DNA of 13,941 bases from Mariprofundaceae bacterium (GCA_030950865.1 JAUZQR010000267.1:1-13941); one strand, 5' to 3'; counted from the first letter of the stretch, positions 1-7,672 are shown. Numbers and translations: made by a program. Notes: generated from the letters alone by a model not told the origin.

Positions 1-928
1 TATTCTTGGGTAAATCATAATGCACCACAAAGCGTACATTGGGTTTATCAATGCCCATACCAAAAGCAACGGTTGCTACAACAACCTGAATATCATCTTT
101 TAAAAAACCATCCTGTACGCGTACCCGTTCGGCTGCTGTAAGTCCTGCATGGTAAGCGGCTGCTTTGATGCCAGTAGCTTGCAACTTGTCACTCACCTGC
201 TGCACACGTTTGCGGCTTAAAGCATAAATAATACCCGATTCATTTGGATGTTTTTCCAAGAAAGAGGTGAGTTGTTTGAAGGGCTGATTCTTCTCTAACA
301 CGTTATAACAAATATTGGGGCGATCAAAGCTGCTGATATACTTGTTGGCATCTTCTAGCCCTAATACTTGAATAATATCTTGGCGTGTTTGTTCATCAGC
401 GGTCGCTGTTAATGCAATGGTAGGAATATTAGGGAAATGCTCACGAAGTTTACTTAAACGTGCATATTCAGGGCGAAAATCATGCCCCCATTGCGATACA
501 CAATGCGCCTCATCAATGGCAAAAAGGGCAATGTCTATATCAGATAAACGGTTTAAAAATTCATCAGACATCAAACGTTCTGGTGCAATATATAATAAGT
601 CAATCTCATGGGCATGTAGTTTAGCAAGTACTTGCCGTGCCTCTTGCGATGCTAGAGATGAGTTGTAATAGGCGGCGTTCACACCATTGGCTCGCAATGC
701 ATCCACCTGATCTTTCATCAAAGAAATAAGTGGCGAAACAACAATTCCTACCCCTTGACGAAGCAAGGCTGGAATTTGATAACAAAGTGATTTTCCACCA
801 CCAGTAGGCATCAAAACAAAGCTGTTATGACCTATGGTTAGTTGCTCAATAATGCATGTTTGGTTGTCTCGAAATGAGTCATAACCAAAAGTTTCTTGAA
901 GAATATTGAGGGCGGAACTATCGGGCAT
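1..928 (-). CDS. recQ: RecQ-family ATP-dependent DNA helicase (partial, C-terminus beyond the window)
   Basis: RecQ is a 3'-to-5' superfamily 2 DNA helicase that acts in recombination and the repair of stalled forks. The visible 309 residues hold the core of the enzyme. Walker A is MPTGGGKS (about 40-47), motif II is DEAH (139-142) followed by the RecQ-type aromatic-rich loop CVSQWGHDFRPEY, motif III is ALTATA (172-177), and the second RecA-like domain contains GIIYALSRK (about 232-240). Motif VI begins with VATVAFGMGIDKPNVRFVVH near the cut end. The zinc-binding/winged-helix and HRDC regions would lie beyond base 1 and cannot be seen. The start ATG (rc of 926-928) gives the short N-terminus usual for the family, and an AAGG lies 10 bases before it. 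The sensor kinase gene ends 26 bases upstream on the same strand, so co-transcription is likely. The family is certain. RecQ itself rather than a paralogue is likely but not provable without the C-terminus. Confidence 0.95.
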   Translation of the reverse strand, partial: MPDSSALNILQETFGYDSFRDNQTCIIEQLTIGHNSFVLMPTGGGKSLCYQIPALLRQGVGIVVSPLISLMKDQVDALRANGVNAAYYNSSLASQEARQVLAKLHAHEIDLLYIAPERLMSDEFLNRLSDIDIALFAIDEAHCVSQWGHDFRPEYARLSKLREHFPNIPTIALTATADEQTRQDIIQVLGLEDANKYISSFDRPNICYNVLEKNQPFKQLTSFLEKHPNESGIIYALSRKRVQQVSDKLQATGIKAAAYHAGLTAAERVRVQDGFLKDDIQVVVATVAFGMGIDKPNVRFVVHYDLPKN

Positions 929-954
929 GGTATTAAAACCTTAGTGTTGGTATT

Positions 955-3255
955 TTAAGAGCTGGGCTCATCGAGGGATATGCTCTTATGTTGGTTAATA
1001 ATTTCTTGAACTTTCGCTAATACGCTATCGGGGTTAATTGGCTTCACCATAAAAGCATCCATACCAGCCTCACTGCACTCTTGTTCGACTTCAGCCAAAG
1101 CATGGGCGCTTAAGCCGACAATAGGAAGGCGCGGCTTGTTATGTTCAGCTTCATCTTGGCGAATGCGTCTGGTTAATTCGATGCCATCCATTTTAGGCAT
1201 GCGAATATCGGTTAATAAGAGGTCATGTTCGCCAGTTTGAGATTTAACCCATGCTGTAAAACCATCTTCAGCAATATCAACAAGCATGCCCATACGTTTG
1301 AGTCGTTTTGCTGCAATGCGCTGACCAATGGGGTCATCTTCAGCAAGCAATATATGAATTCTTTGCGTGGTTGTGGCGGATTGATGATTGATTTGTGGAG
1401 AAGGGGAGAGTTTGTTTGTTATTTGGCGAGCATCAACTTGCCAGCGAATATTGCCGCCTTTACCTGCCTCGAAAGGAATGTGGAATGTAAAGCAGCTGCC
1501 TGTTCCCAATTCACTATGTACATGAATATTCCCGTCCATGAGCTCAACAAAGCGTTTGGCAATGGTGGTGCCAAGACCTGTTCCTGTATGCCCTGACTGC
1601 ATAAGTTGAGTCTCTTGATGGAATGGCTCAAAAAGATGTTTAAGCATATCTGATGAGATGCCTATACCAGTATCTGTGATGGCGAATAATAAACAATTAT
1701 TTGATTGTTTAATATGGATGCTGATATGTCCTTGCTGCGTAAATTTAACGGCATTGCCAATAAGGTTAATAAGTATTTGTCGTAGTCGTATTTCATCGCC
1801 AATAATAAATTCAGGAACATCTTCGAGCTGCAATTGCAGTGGAAGATGTTTGTTTCTACAGGCAATAATAAAGGGTGCAATGGCATCGAGCAGGACGTTT
1901 TTTAGAGATAGCTCTTTATGGTTAAGCTGAATGGTTCCTGATTCAACTTTGGATAAGTTGAGAACATCATTGACAAGATCGCTTAAAGATCGTGCTGCCT
2001 GTGGCGCTAAGGTTAGGTGTTCAAGTTGTTCGCTTGTTAGCGAGCTTGAATCCGCTACGATTAACTCCTGCAAACCAATAATGCCATGTAGAGGCGTGCG
2101 TAATTCATGGCTCATCACAGATAAAAATTCACTTTTAGCGTAGCTGGCAGCTTCAGCATCTTGTTTTGCTTTGAGAAGCTCCTCTGTGGATGCTTTAAGA
2201 TCTTTGTAAAGAAGCATTTGTTTTAATGCATCTTCTATGCGACGGGCAATATCTTGGAACAGACGTTTTTCATCATCATTCCAGTGGCGAGCGTAGTCAC
2301 ATTGGTGTAATCCCAGTAACCATGGTTGCCCTTGATTGGGCTGTAGGGCAATGACCATTTGCGATTGAATAGAGGAAGCTTGAAGGTTGGTTTTATCGTC
2401 ATCAGGTAATGTGTTCCTATCATCGTAGCACGTTGGACCACGATGGTGAAGGTCACCCTTGAAAATTTGTTTGCTTATATTCCCAACAGGATAAGTTTTT
2501 TTTGTAGCTAGAGCACCTGGAAATTCGTCTACGGTATGTTCAAAAGATACGGACCACGAGCTTGCATCAGGATTGCAAGGGTAAAGTAACCAAGCTCGGC
2601 TACAGTGAAATGTTTCAAGTAAGGCTTGTAAAGCATGTTGCATACCTTTTTCAATTTCGGGCTGGTGATGAAGAGCACGTTCAATATGATCAACACTTTT
2701 TAAATAATGCACATGCGCTTGTTGCTTCTTTTCAGCCTCTTCATTCTCGGAGACAAAAAAGTAACTGAGAATACTGCAAAGCAGGAGTTCAGTTAAGCTA
2801 AGAGAGAGTTGAGTTACATTATAATATAGAGGGATATGTTGCAGATAGGCAAAAATAATTCCCGCTAATAGGCTGAGCACATAAATACCAGTCCACTGCG
2901 TACCTGCACGTGTGCCCAAAAAGAAAAATGCCACCAAGGGGTAAACAAAAATCCAATAGATACCAGTATTGGCAGCAGAGGGCGCAAATAAAAGAGGGGT
3001 GAATACGGCTAATGTAGCCAAGCCAATGGCGTGCTTGATGATTGTTTGAGAGCCACCACGTTTGAGCCATAGGTATAATATAGGCAGGGTGATGGTCACG
3101 ATACTCTGTACTGCTGCCAGTAGATAAAAACCTAGAAATGTGTTTAGAACGATAAATGATGTTAATGAAACAATCGCAAAAACAAGAAAGCGTGATAATG
3201 AACGCTCTACACGTGTTGTTTCTTGTTTTGGAAAATCAGGCAGGTGGTTGAGCAT
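955..3255 (-). CDS. Membrane-bound hybrid sensor histidine kinase (6 TM, GAF-like, HisKA, HATPase, receiver)
   Basis: A 766-residue two-component kinase expected in the inner membrane. Residues about 22-168 contain six hydrophobic segments (about 22-40, 41-63, 71-92, 98-113, 122-139, 150-168), a sensor I cannot assign to a named family. Residues about 190-345 look like a GAF domain. A short coiled-coil linker leads to the HisKA H-box FLSVMSHELRTPLHG with phospho-accepting His383. The ATPase domain shows the N-box (Asn497, Asn501), DTGIG (528-532) and GTGLG (558-562). A receiver domain (about 632-756) carries the acidic pair Asp640/Asp641, phospho-acceptor Asp683 in LLLTDIRMPKMDG, Ser716 and Lys738. 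All residues needed for kinase and receiver activity are present. No C-terminal HPt domain follows, and no partner response regulator is in view, so the output and signal are unknown. The first possible Met (3255) is used; the next Met is at residue 205. No Shine-Dalgarno is visible before it. It is probably co-transcribed with recQ. Confidence 0.94.
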   Translation of the reverse strand: MLNHLPDFPKQETTRVERSLSRFLVFAIVSLTSFIVLNTFLGFYLLAAVQSIVTITLPILYLWLKRGGSQTIIKHAIGLATLAVFTPLLFAPSAANTGIYWIFVYPLVAFFFLGTRAGTQWTGIYVLSLLAGIIFAYLQHIPLYYNVTQLSLSLTELLLCSILSYFFVSENEEAEKKQQAHVHYLKSVDHIERALHHQPEIEKGMQHALQALLETFHCSRAWLLYPCNPDASSWSVSFEHTVDEFPGALATKKTYPVGNISKQIFKGDLHHRGPTCYDDRNTLPDDDKTNLQASSIQSQMVIALQPNQGQPWLLGLHQCDYARHWNDDEKRLFQDIARRIEDALKQMLLYKDLKASTEELLKAKQDAEAASYAKSEFLSVMSHELRTPLHGIIGLQELIVADSSSLTSEQLEHLTLAPQAARSLSDLVNDVLNLSKVESGTIQLNHKELSLKNVLLDAIAPFIIACRNKHLPLQLQLEDVPEFIIGDEIRLRQILINLIGNAVKFTQQGHISIHIKQSNNCLLFAITDTGIGISSDMLKHLFEPFHQETQLMQSGHTGTGLGTTIAKRFVELMDGNIHVHSELGTGSCFTFHIPFEAGKGGNIRWQVDARQITNKLSPSPQINHQSATTTQRIHILLAEDDPIGQRIAAKRLKRMGMLVDIAEDGFTAWVKSQTGEHDLLLTDIRMPKMDGIELTRRIRQDEAEHNKPRLPIVGLSAHALAEVEQECSEAGMDAFMVKPINPDSVLAKVQEIINQHKSISLDEPSS

Positions 3256-3262
3256 ATGGGAG

Positions 3263-3291
3263 ACTATAGGTTAGAGCTGAATAAAAGTGAA
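3263..3291 (-). promoter_or_regulatory. Candidate sigma70-type promoter of the sensor kinase gene
   Basis: On the minus strand, TTCACT (3286-3291) and TATAGT (3263-3268) are separated by 17 bases, matching four and five of six consensus positions. The -10 box ends only 7 bases before the ATG, so transcription would start at or next to the start codon and give a leaderless or nearly leaderless mRNA. The absence of any purine-rich ribosome binding site there agrees with this. The surrounding AT-richness means such matches can arise by chance. A weaker alternative, TTGAAC with a 15-base spacer to TATTCT, lies further upstream. Confidence 0.4.
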
Positions 3292-3327
3292 ATAAACACA
3301 GAATAAAAAAGGTTTTTGAGGTTCAAA

Positions 3328-3358
3328 CAAAAAAGGAAGGCCGTGAAGCCTTCCTTTT
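3328..3358 (-). terminator. Intrinsic terminator of rplM-rpsI
   Basis: AAAAGGAAGG (3331-3340) is perfectly complementary to CCTTCCTTTT (3349-3358). One more C-G pair (3341/3348) closes a six-base loop. Read on the minus strand, the stem is followed at once by a T run (TTTTTTGTTTG), the classic rho-independent layout. It lies about 22 bases after the rpsI stop codon. A second, smaller hairpin GCGAA-TAA-TTCGC (3366-3378) sits between the stop codon and this terminator. Confidence 0.88.
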
Positions 3359-3380
3359 AAAAGATGCGAATAATTCGCGA

Positions 3381-3773
3381 TTAACGTTTGGAGAACTGTG
3401 GAGCGCGACGGGCTTTTTTAAGACCTGCCTTTTTACGTTCAACTTTACGCGCATCACGTGTTAAGTAACCGACTTCTTTCAATTTTGGACGGAATGCAGA
3501 ATCATATTCAAGCAATGCACGTGCGATACCATGACGAATCGCGCCAGACTGACCTGAAACACCACCACCATGTACATTGATACGAATATCAACGCTGCCA
3601 GTTGTTTCAGTCAATGCCAATGGACGCAAGGCTTCCTGACGAATGATTTCAATTGGGAAATAGTTTTCCATAGTGCGACCGTTTACTTCAATCTGACCAG
3701 AACCTGATTTAAGCATTACACGAGCAACACTGCGTTTGCGACGACCAGTGCCGCGGATAAAGTTGTCTGCCAT
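3381..3773 (-). CDS. rpsI: Small ribosomal subunit protein uS9 (S9)
   Basis: uS9 is a 30S subunit protein whose C-terminal tail reaches the P-site tRNA. The 130-residue product has the expected length. It starts with the basic stretch [13 protein letters not shown], contains the conserved [22 protein letters not shown] segment split over residues about 68-88, and ends in the invariant tail FSKR, whose last Arg contacts tRNA in known ribosomes. A good Shine-Dalgarno (AAGAGGA) precedes the ATG. The gene follows rplM by 13 bases, the conserved rplM-rpsI arrangement, and a strong terminator follows it. I see nothing unusual. Confidence 0.98.
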   Translation of the reverse strand: MADNFIRGTGRRKRSVARVMLKSGSGQIEVNGRTMENYFPIEIIRQEALRPLALTETTGSVDIRINVHGGGVSGQSGAIRHGIARALLEYDSAFRPKLKEVGYLTRDARKVERKKAGLKKARRAPQFSKR

Positions 3774-3786
3774 TTTAAATATCCTC

Positions 3787-4218
3787 TTAGTTCAGCTTCA
3801 GCGCTTCAGGCTGCTGAGCTGCGTGTGGGTGATCACTACCCGCGTAAACTTTTAATTTTTTCAACATAGAACGACCCAATGCATTCTTCGGCATCATGCC
3901 TTTTACTGCCAGTTCAATAATACGTTCAGGAAAGCGTTCACGTTGTTTTTCAAGCGTAATACTTTTTAAACCACCCGCATATTGCGAGTGACGATAATAA
4001 GTTTTTTGTGCTTCTTTACGGCCAGTAACTTTAATTTTTTCAGCGTTAATCACAATAACATGATCGCCGCAATCTGCATGCGGTGTGTATTGTGGGCGGT
4101 GTTTGCCACGCAAAACTTTTGCTACTTCGGTAGATAGGCGACCCAGAATAAAATCCTGAGCGTCAACAATATACCATTTCCGTTCAATGTCGCCAGGGCG
4201 GACAGTCCATGTGCTCAT
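3787..4218 (-). CDS. rplM: Large ribosomal subunit protein uL13 (L13)
   Basis: uL13 is an early-assembling 50S protein. The 143-residue product fits the family (142 in E. coli), with the landmarks [20 protein letters not shown], the [19 protein letters not shown] region, the [19 protein letters not shown] segment and [21 protein letters not shown]. The open frame continues 30 codons further upstream. The ATG at 4218 is chosen because a TGGAGA ribosome binding site lies just before it and because homologues begin close to [14 protein letters not shown] clear promoter lies in the divergent gap towards murA. In E. coli this operon is controlled by L13 itself; no evident regulatory fold can be recognised in the roughly 55-base leader here. 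Confidence 0.98.
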   Translation of the reverse strand: MSTWTVRPGDIERKWYIVDAQDFILGRLSTEVAKVLRGKHRPQYTPHADCGDHVIVINAEKIKVTGRKEAQKTYYRHSQYAGGLKSITLEKQRERFPERIIELAVKGMMPKNALGRSMLKKLKVYAGSDHPHAAQQPEALKLN

Positions 4219-4225
4219 GGTGAAT

Positions 4226-4229
4226 CTCC
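4226..4229 (-). promoter_or_regulatory. Shine-Dalgarno of rplM
   Basis: GGAG on the minus strand, 7 bases before the ATG at 4218. It settles the start of rplM against the longer open frame that begins at 4308. Confidence 0.8.
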
Positions 4230-4280
4230 ATAGATAAAACAAACTCAAATCCAAACAAGCCAAAGCTCGATGGGCGGCGC

Positions 4281-4308
4281 AGTGTATAACGGTTGTGCTG
4301 CATGTCAA
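4281..4308 (-). promoter_or_regulatory. Sigma70-type promoter of rplM-rpsI
   Basis: On the minus strand a perfect -35 TTGACA (4303-4308) is followed after 16 bases by TACACT (4281-4286), with transcription expected to start near 4274. This leaves a leader of about 55 bases before rplM. The position between the divergent rplM and murA genes, and the perfect -35 box, make this the best promoter in the window. No equally good promoter can be recognised for murA on the plus strand in the same 163-base gap. A poor candidate is TTGCGA (4316-4321) with ATGATT (4339-4344). Confidence 0.75.
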
Positions 4309-4381
4309 ACGCTTCTTGCGATTTTATTTATGAGCAAAATGATTGTTAGCAATGCCAGCAGCAGTTAGCGTGCGCGACCTT

Positions 4382-5680
4382 ATGGAATCAATCATTATTC
4401 ATGGCGGTAAGCCATTAAAAGGTACAGTGGAGACCAGTGGTGCAAAGAATGCAGCATTGCCATTGTTGGCGGCAGCTATTCTGGCAGATGGACCTGTTAT
4501 TTATAGTAGTATCCCGCATTTAAAAGATATTACCACCATGATGACATTGATTGCCCATCAAGGTGCGGAAGTAACCTTTGATGATCAATCTCGCTTGCAT
4601 ATTGATAGTAGAACAGCAGATAAGCCTATTGCGCCTTATGAGTTGGTGAAAACGATGCGTGCATCCGCCTTGGTGCTGGGGCCATTGTTGACCCGCTTTG
4701 GTCATGCCAAAGTGAGCCTTCCTGGCGGCTGTGCGATTGGTGCGCGCCCGATTGATATGCATTTGAAAGGCCTTGAAGCGATGGGTGCAACCATTACCGT
4801 AGCACATGGTTATATCGAAGCAGATGCGCCCAATGGTTTGCATGGTGCGCATATTGTGTTTGATCAGGTTACTGTAACAGGCACTGAAAACCTGATGATG
4901 GCAGCGGTTTTGGCGAAGGGTGAAACCGTGATGGAAAATGCTGCGGCTGAGCCTGAAGTGGTGAATTTAGCAGATTCATTACGCAGTTTGGGTGCAAAGA
5001 TTGAGGGTGATGGTACACATCGTATTGTGATTCAGGGTGTTGAAAGTATTTCTGGCGGAGAAATTACTGCCATTCCAGATCGTATTGAAGCGGCAACCTA
5101 TTTGGCGGCAGGCTTAATTACAGGTGGTGATGTTACAGTCACCAACAGTGCACCGCATGATTTGGAAGCCTTTCTTGCCCAAGTTCGTGTGTGTGGCGGT
5201 GAGGTTGAAACGGGTGAAGATTGGATTCGCTGTGCCGCCCCGAATCGTTTGCGAGCTACTGATGTGAGTACCATGCCGCATCCAGGATTTCCAACAGATT
5301 TACAAGCCCAATTTATGGCAATGATGTGTTTGGCTGAAGGTACAAGTACCATCAGTGAAACAATTTTTGAAAATCGTTTTATGCATGTGCAAGAGCTGGT
5401 GCGCATGGGGGCAGATATTCGACTTGATGGACATTTGGCGATTGTGCGCGGCATTGAAAGGCTTTCAGGGGCAGAGGTGATGGCAACGGATTTACGGGCT
5501 TCGGCAAGCCTGGTGTTGGCTGGTCTGGCAGCAGAAGGTGAAACAACTATTTCGCGTGTGTACCACATTGATCGTGGTTACGAGCGTATTGAAGAGAAAC
5601 TGCGTAAATTAGGGGCAAATATTGAGCGCCATAGCGGCAGTGAACAAATGATTCCACAGGTGTTAAATTTCCATGGCTGA
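4382..5680 (+). CDS. murA: UDP-N-acetylglucosamine 1-carboxyvinyltransferase MurA
   Basis: MurA transfers enolpyruvate from PEP to UDP-GlcNAc, the first committed step of peptidoglycan synthesis, in the cytoplasm. The 432-residue product (419 in E. coli) shows Lys22 in SGAKNAALP, the catalytic Cys117 in LPGGCAIGARPIDMH (E. coli Cys115, the fosfomycin target), Arg122, Asp306 in HPGFPTDLQAQF, and the C-terminal MATDLRASASLVLAGL and YHIDRGYERIEEKLRKLGA segments. Cys rather than Asp at the active site predicts fosfomycin sensitivity of the enzyme. The frame is open upstream to TTG 4343 and ATG 4352. ATG 4382 is preferred because MESIIIHGGKPLKG lines up with the family's N-terminus, but no start has a clear Shine-Dalgarno, so this is uncertain by up to 13 codons. 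It leads the histidine gene cluster and overlaps hisG by 8 bases. Confidence 0.97.
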   Translation: MESIIIHGGKPLKGTVETSGAKNAALPLLAAAILADGPVIYSSIPHLKDITTMMTLIAHQGAEVTFDDQSRLHIDSRTADKPIAPYELVKTMRASALVLGPLLTRFGHAKVSLPGGCAIGARPIDMHLKGLEAMGATITVAHGYIEADAPNGLHGAHIVFDQVTVTGTENLMMAAVLAKGETVMENAAAEPEVVNLADSLRSLGAKIEGDGTHRIVIQGVESISGGEITAIPDRIEAATYLAAGLITGGDVTVTNSAPHDLEAFLAQVRVCGGEVETGEDWIRCAAPNRLRATDVSTMPHPGFPTDLQAQFMAMMCLAEGTSTISETIFENRFMHVQELVRMGADIRLDGHLAIVRGIERLSGAEVMATDLRASASLVLAGLAAEGETTISRVYHIDRGYERIEEKLRKLGANIERHSGSEQMIPQVLNFHG

Positions 5681-6341
5681 TATGTTAACCATAGCCCTTT
5701 CCAAAGGGCGTATTCTCGAACAAACATTGCCTTTGTTGGCACATGCAAACCTTACGCCTGTCGAAAATGTACAGACAACGCGAAAATTAATGGTGGATGG
5801 CCCTGTGATTGATGGAACACAGGTGCGATTTCTGATTATTCGTGCGGCAGATGTGTGTACCTATGTTGAGCAAGGTGCTGCGGATATGGGTATTTCTGGA
5901 CGCGATTTGTTGCTTGAGCATAAACCGCACGTATATGAGCCTTTGGATTTAAAAATTGGTTGTTGCCGAGTTTGTGTGTGTGGTCCCAAAGAGCTTGTTG
6001 AACAAGGCCCACCCAAAGCTGGAAGTCGCATTTGTGTAGCAACCAAATATGATAAGTTGGCAGAGCAATATTATTTATCACAAGGGATTCAAGCCGAAAT
6101 TATCCATCTATATGGTGGTATGGAGTTGGCTCCTTTGGTGGGTATGGCGGAACGCATTGTTGATATTGTGGAGACTGGAAGCACCTTGCGCGCCAATGGA
6201 TTGATTGAAGAAACAACACTTTATGATATTTCGAGCCGTTTAATTGTGAACCCAGCCAGTGCAGCGACCAAACGTTCTCTGATAAAACCTATCATTGAAC
6301 TGCTTCGTGAGGCTGTTCAGCTTCGCGAAACATCCGTGTAG
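5673..6341 (+). CDS. hisG: ATP phosphoribosyltransferase, short form (HisG catalytic subunit)
   Basis: HisG joins ATP and PRPP to phosphoribosyl-ATP, the first and feedback-controlled step of histidine synthesis. At 222 residues it is the short form. It has the two periplasmic-binding-protein-like lobes, with MLTIALSKGRILEQTLPLL at the start, GAADMGISGRDLL (about 68-80) and the PRPP-binding loop DIVETGSTLRANGL (164-177). It lacks the C-terminal ACT-like regulatory domain of long HisG. Short HisG enzymes need HisZ, a HisRS-like subunit, for activity and inhibition; no hisZ is in view. The first ATG (5673) overlaps murA by 8 bases. ATG 5682 is nearly as good, leaves a 1-base gap and fits homologues that start at MLTIALSKGR; neither has a good Shine-Dalgarno. 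Residues 97-103 contain an unusual CCRVCVC run. Confidence 0.96.
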   Translation: MADMLTIALSKGRILEQTLPLLAHANLTPVENVQTTRKLMVDGPVIDGTQVRFLIIRAADVCTYVEQGAADMGISGRDLLLEHKPHVYEPLDLKIGCCRVCVCGPKELVEQGPPKAGSRICVATKYDKLAEQYYLSQGIQAEIIHLYGGMELAPLVGMAERIVDIVETGSTLRANGLIEETTLYDISSRLIVNPASAATKRSLIKPIIELLREAVQLRETSV

Positions 6342-6362
6342 ATTTTAAGAATACCTCTGATT

Positions 6363-6367
6363 AGGAG
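6363..6367 (+). promoter_or_regulatory. Shine-Dalgarno of hisD
   Basis: AGGAG lies 6 bases before ATG 6374. It favours this ATG over the in-frame TTG directly before it. This is one of the best ribosome binding sites in the cluster and sits in the only gap of more than 20 bases within it (hisG-hisD, 32 bases). Confidence 0.8.
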
Positions 6368-6373
6368 ATTTTG

Positions 6374-7672
6374 ATGGCAAATATTCTTCGTCTTGATGCA
6401 AATCAAGCAGATTTTCATGCACAGTTGGATGCATTATTGAGTCGTGAAACCGATACGGGCACAGATATTCAAGCCCTTGTTGCAGATATTCTTGCGCAAG
6501 TTAAATCGCGTGGTGATGCTGCGTTATGTGAATATACAGCCAAGTTTGATGGCTGGGATTGCACCGCTGAAAACATGATTATTAGCCGCGAACGTATGGA
6601 AGATGCTTGGCACCGTGTATCGGATGAGGATCGTTCAGCATTGCAATTGGCAGTGAATCGCATTCGTGCCTATCACGAACATCAAGTGCAAGTAGATTGG
6701 GACTATACTGATGATGCAGGTATGACGTTGGGGCAACGCATTACACCATTGGATAAAGTGGGTTTGTATGTGCCTGGTGGTAAAGCAGCATATCCATCGT
6801 CAGTGTTGATGAATGCTGTGCCAGCCCATGTAGCAGGTGTTGAGACGATTGTCATGGTGGTTCCAACTCCAGCGGGTGAAGTGAATGATTTGGTATTGGC
6901 GGCGGCTTATATCTCAGGTGTGCAAGAAGGTTATGCTGTGGGTGGAGCACAGGCTGTTGCGGCATTGGCTTATGGTACTAAAACGATTCCTGCGGTGGAT
7001 AAGGTTGTTGGGCCGGGCAATAAATTTGTAGCTGCGGCAAAACGCCAAGTATTCGGTACATGTGGCATTGATATGATTGCTGGGCCATCTGAAATTGCCA
7101 TGATTGTGGATAGTGGTAACCCTGAATGGTTGGGCGCAGACTTCTTATCGCAAGCCGAGCATGATGAGGCAGCACAGAGTATTTTGATAGCAACCGATGC
7201 AGTACTGTTGGATGAAGTAGCTGAGCATATTGAAAAGCACTTACAGAACTTGTTACGCCAAGACATTGCCCGTACGTCCGTTGAGACGCACGGCGCATTG
7301 ATTCTTGCTGATAATTTAGAACAAGCCGCTGAAATTGCGAATACTATTGCACCAGAGCATTTGGAGTTGGCAGTAGAAGACCCTGAAGCCTTGTTGCCGC
7401 ATATTCGTCATGCAGGGGCGATTTTTATGGGGCATTATGTGCCAGAGGCTTTGGGCGATTATGTTGCAGGACCAAATCATGTGCTGCCAACCAATCGTAC
7501 GGCACGTTTTTCTAGCCCTTTGGGTGTGTATGATTTTCAGAAACGAAGCAGTGTGATTCGTGCGACACCTGAAGGGGTGAAGAATATTGGTGCAGCAGCG
7601 GCGCATTTGGCACATCGTGAAGGTTTGCAGGCGCATGCTTTAACCCTAGAACTTCGTTTGAAGGATATTTAA
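6374..7672 (+). CDS. hisD: Histidinol dehydrogenase
   Basis: HisD is a zinc enzyme that oxidises L-histidinol to L-histidine in two NAD-dependent steps, the last reactions of the pathway. The 432-residue product matches the family (434 in E. coli). It shows YVPGGKAAYPSSVLMNAVPA (132-151), the signature KVVGPGNKFVAAAKRQVFG and the following GIDMIAGPSEI, zinc ligands Gln260 and His263 in SQAEHDEAAQS, the catalytic pair Glu328-His329 in APEHLE, and the remaining zinc ligands Asp362 in GDYVAGPNH and His421 near the C-terminus. All active-site residues are present. The stop codon shares one base with the hisC start (TAATG), so translational coupling is likely. Confidence 0.98.
   Translation: MANILRLDANQADFHAQLDALLSRETDTGTDIQALVADILAQVKSRGDAALCEYTAKFDGWDCTAENMIISRERMEDAWHRVSDEDRSALQLAVNRIRAYHEHQVQVDWDYTDDAGMTLGQRITPLDKVGLYVPGGKAAYPSSVLMNAVPAHVAGVETIVMVVPTPAGEVNDLVLAAAYISGVQEGYAVGGAQAVAALAYGTKTIPAVDKVVGPGNKFVAAAKRQVFGTCGIDMIAGPSEIAMIVDSGNPEWLGADFLSQAEHDEAAQSILIATDAVLLDEVAEHIEKHLQNLLRQDIARTSVETHGALILADNLEQAAEIANTIAPEHLELAVEDPEALLPHIRHAGAIFMGHYVPEALGDYVAGPNHVLPTNRTARFSSPLGVYDFQKRSSVIRATPEGVKNIGAAAAHLAHREGLQAHALTLELRLKDI

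Noticed and set aside
417..668. 83-codon plus-strand frame opposite recQ
   Set aside because: It is antisense to the conserved helicase motifs and has no recognisable product.
1225..2143. Several open frames on the plus strand opposite the histidine kinase gene
   Set aside because: They lie antisense to a gene with complete, in-order HisKA, HATPase and receiver motifs. Their translations show no recognisable domain and no ribosome binding sites were noted.
4219..4308. Longer N-terminus for rplM (30 extra codons)
   Set aside because: It would overlap the rplM promoter, and the ATG at 4218 has a good GGAG and matches the family length.
4343..4381. TTG start giving a 445-residue MurA
   Set aside because: The extra 13 residues do not resemble the MurA N-terminus, and no ribosome site supports the TTG. 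The ATG at 4352 cannot be fully excluded.
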